In this document: positions 62,611-64,000 of the stretch, one piece after another
How positions within the stretch are numbered: position 1 is the stretch's first letter
Layout: every line of letters starts with the position of its first letter
Assembly (NCBI GenBank): GCA_038531945.1
Contig: JBCBBH010000001.1
Span: 930,001 to 994,000, forward strand
Source: CALBPI01 sp038531945
Lineage (GTDB): Bacteria; Pseudomonadota; Gammaproteobacteria; Steroidobacterales; Woeseiaceae
Length of the DNA: 64,000 nucleotides
Direction of reading: 5' to 3'
Position numbers and translations under genes: made by a program
The notes under the pieces: generated by a model
Databases searched by the model: none
Told to the model about the DNA's origin: nothing
Seen by the model: the letters and a program-made list of their open reading frames with translations, nothing else

Positions 62611-63147
62611 TTATCTGCGGCGGCGCAAGCCGAGTCCTGCCAGCGCCAGGCCGAGCAGTGCCAGACCAGCCGGCTCTGGCACGCGTTGAATGGTCGCTTC
62701 CAGGCTGGACGACAGCCAGGCGAAGTCGTTGTAGCCCTGGTACCAGGCGGTGTCGACTGCGGTGACTGTTACAGCAAGAACGCCGTCTGAGTTCAAGTCT
62801 GCCAGTCCACCTTCACCCAAGCCGATGAGCTGAGCGCTCAGCGAGAAGAAGCCGTATCCGGCAACGTTGAACGAAGCGGTCGAACCACCTGCTGCAACCT
62901 CTGCCATGTCCAAAGCCCAGTCGCCCCAGAACCAACCGTCAGAAAAGGTCAGGCTCAACTCGGCGCTTACCACTTCGTACAGGTCGGGAACGCCGAACCC
63001 GGTGAGATCGTGGTACACGGTGTGGGAATTCTCCTCACCGATGTAGCTGTAGACGTCGACGTGGTCCGTAACAGTGATCGACGATGCGTTCGCCATGCCG
63101 CTGAGGGCAAGTGCTGTGAAAGCTGCGATGATTTTCGTGATTTTCAT
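62611..63147 (-). CDS. PEP-CTERM anchored exported protein
   Basis: 178 residues: signal peptide (MKITKIIAAFTALALSGMANA), a beta-rich body (about 22-155) and a classic PEP-CTERM tail: VPEP at 156-159, a hydrophobic helix and a final RRRR. The tail is recognised by exosortase, which cleaves and transfers the protein to a surface or extracellular matrix. No exosortase gene is in this window, so it must be elsewhere. The body has no domain I recognise; DLNSDGVL is calcium-loop-like. Transcription appears to depend on sigma-54. Confidence 0.9.
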   Translation of the reverse strand: MKITKIIAAFTALALSGMANASSITVTDHVDVYSYIGEENSHTVYHDLTGFGVPDLYEVVSAELSLTFSDGWFWGDWALDMAEVAAGGSTASFNVAGYGFFSLSAQLIGLGEGGLADLNSDGVLAVTVTAVDTAWYQGYNDFAWLSSSLEATIQRVPEPAGLALLGLALAGLGLRRRR

Positions 63148-63192
63148 ATTGGTTTACTCGAATCGCATTACTAAATAACTGGACAAAATAAA

Positions 63193-63208
63193 GCAAACGT
63201 CGTGCCAA
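63193..63208 (-). promoter_or_regulatory. Sigma-54 promoter of the PEP-CTERM gene
   Basis: Read on the minus strand: TTGGCACGACGTTTGC, an exact match to the -24/-12 consensus TTGGCACGNNNNTTGC, 46 bases before the ATG. The predicted start site is about 35 bases before the ATG. Confidence 0.88.
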
Positions 63209-63243
63209 AATTTTTAATCCATTAAAATCAGTCGTTTATCTAT

Positions 63244-63999
63244 CTACTCCCGAGTCGTTGCGTTCGATGTGTAAGGCTGCTCGACACTCACGTCGCCTGA
63301 TTGTTCCGAGTTAGCTTCATTCAGTTCGAGATAACCTGATAACCACCGGGTCAAAACATAAAATGGGCCGGTGTCGACGAGGGCGGTCAACATCTTGAAC
63401 AGATAGTTGCTCCACATCAGTGTCAGCATGGCGCTCAATGCGAGGCTGCCCTTGAGGAACTGTGCTCCGAACGTCACGCTGATCACGACAACCGAGTCCA
63501 CCAACTGGCTTGTCAAGGTAGAGAGGTTGTTGCGCAACCAGAGGTGTTTGCCTTTGGTCAGACGCTTCAGATAGTGAAACACCTGCACATCGCAGTACTG
63601 GGCAGCGACGTAAGCCATCATGGACGCGAAGACAGCGCCGGTCGTGGTTGCGAAGATCAGGTCGAACAAACCGGTCGTGCCGCTGACTGCCGAGCCGTCC
63701 GGAAGTCCAACGGGTTGCGCTAGATCGATAGTTTGCCAGGGCGGTGCATTTCCGGCAGCCGGCATTGCGTCGATCAATAGCATGACCAGCAGGATGAAGA
63801 AGTTGAGGCCGAGACCCACAGTCACCATAAAATTGGCGCGTCGCTTTCCGTAGAGCTCAGATACGAGGTCCGTGCACAGGAACGTTAGCGGGTACGGCAA
63901 CACCCCTGCGGCGACCTCAAGTGGTCCAATTTTCACAAAATGAGAGATGCCGATGATGTTTAACATCGTCATTGCGCAGAGAAACACGCCAGCAAGCAC
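63244..63999 (-). CDS. Queuosine-precursor transporter, YhhQ/VUT family (partial)
   Basis: The last 252 codons are visible and the N-terminus is cut by the right edge. Six to seven hydrophobic segments with the family's signatures: VLPYPLTFLCTDLVSELYGKRRAN, split at the D-x-x-S-E-x-Y-G motif, and SQLVDSVVVISVTFG with the conserved Q and D. It is thought to import 7-cyano- or 7-aminomethyl-7-deazaguanine for tRNA queuosine. Length suggests few residues are missing. The C-terminal 30 residues are hydrophilic and not conserved. Confidence 0.88.
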   Translation of the reverse strand: MLAGVFLCAMTMLNIIGISHFVKIGPLEVAAGVLPYPLTFLCTDLVSELYGKRRANFMVTVGLGLNFFILLVMLLIDAMPAAGNAPPWQTIDLAQPVGLPDGSAVSGTTGLFDLIFATTTGAVFASMMAYVAAQYCDVQVFHYLKRLTKGKHLWLRNNLSTLTSQLVDSVVVISVTFGAQFLKGSLALSAMLTLMWSNYLFKMLTALVDTGPFYVLTRWLSGYLELNEANSEQSGDVSVEQPYTSNATTRE

Positions 64000-64000
64000 C

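Noticed and set aside
1..64000. CRISPR arrays, insertion sequences, integrases, attachment sites, rRNA or tRNA
   Set aside because: None seen: no regularly spaced repeats, no transposase or integrase motifs, and no cloverleaf or rRNA-like stretches in the few intergenic regions.

Overview
This 64 kb window looks like a chromosome segment of a free-living, aquatic, heterotrophic gammaproteobacterium. That placement is an inference from gene content: two large TonB-dependent receptors, Tat-exported oxidoreductases, a PEP-CTERM surface protein behind a textbook sigma-54 promoter, H-NOX/c-di-GMP signalling, YceH and DUF4442 families. I see no phage, insertion sequence, CRISPR array, rRNA or tRNA. 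Coding density is high, and many neighbouring genes overlap by 4 bases (ATGA), so they are probably translationally coupled.

Left part (1-25 kb). After a periplasmic molybdenum hydroxylase pair (cut by the left edge) and three small conserved genes comes the most striking locus. One tightly coupled minus-strand operon (14881 down to 4049) encodes four proteins of the flavin-dependent tryptophan-halogenase family, a GPH-type sugar symporter, a GH94 phosphorylase, a gluconokinase and an exported CBM9-like protein. Divergent from it is a large TonB-dependent receptor; behind that lie a GH5 cellulase, a LacI regulator, a GH3 glucosidase and a vanadium-dependent haloperoxidase. The GH94 enzyme beside a gluconokinase, together with active-site residues R618/K622, points to cellobionic acid phosphorylase. 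The locus therefore reads as uptake and phosphorolysis of oxidised cello-oligosaccharides, with an unexplained set of halogenases, one of which has lost its catalytic residues.

Middle part (25-49 kb). An H-NOX sensor lies upstream of an HNOBA-PAS-GGDEF-EAL protein (NO to c-di-GMP). A NIT-domain chemoreceptor is divergent from an unknown gene across an 11-bp inverted repeat. A DabA/DabB inorganic-carbon transporter operon ends in an ArsR regulator and faces a LysR gene. Then come arsenate reductase, a PhoX phosphatase preceded by a tandem Pho box, a DASS anion transporter, an Lrp regulator divergent from alanine dehydrogenase, a three-domain methyltransferase, an FG-GAP protein and an amidohydrolase.

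Right part (49-64 kb). A TetR-controlled island carries a TonB receptor, TetR, an acyl-CoA ligase, an alpha/beta hydrolase, a PHB-depolymerase-type lipoprotein and a sodium:solute symporter. Four copies of the palindrome TTCAACGNNCGTTGAA, two before the receptor and two between TetR and the ligase operon, tie it together; it reads as extracellular polyester (polyhydroxyalkanoate) utilisation. After it come a GAF-GGDEF-EAL phosphodiesterase candidate, a cupin protein, a response regulator/histidine kinase pair, an EthA-like Baeyer-Villiger monooxygenase, the PEP-CTERM protein and a YhhQ-type transporter cut by the right edge.
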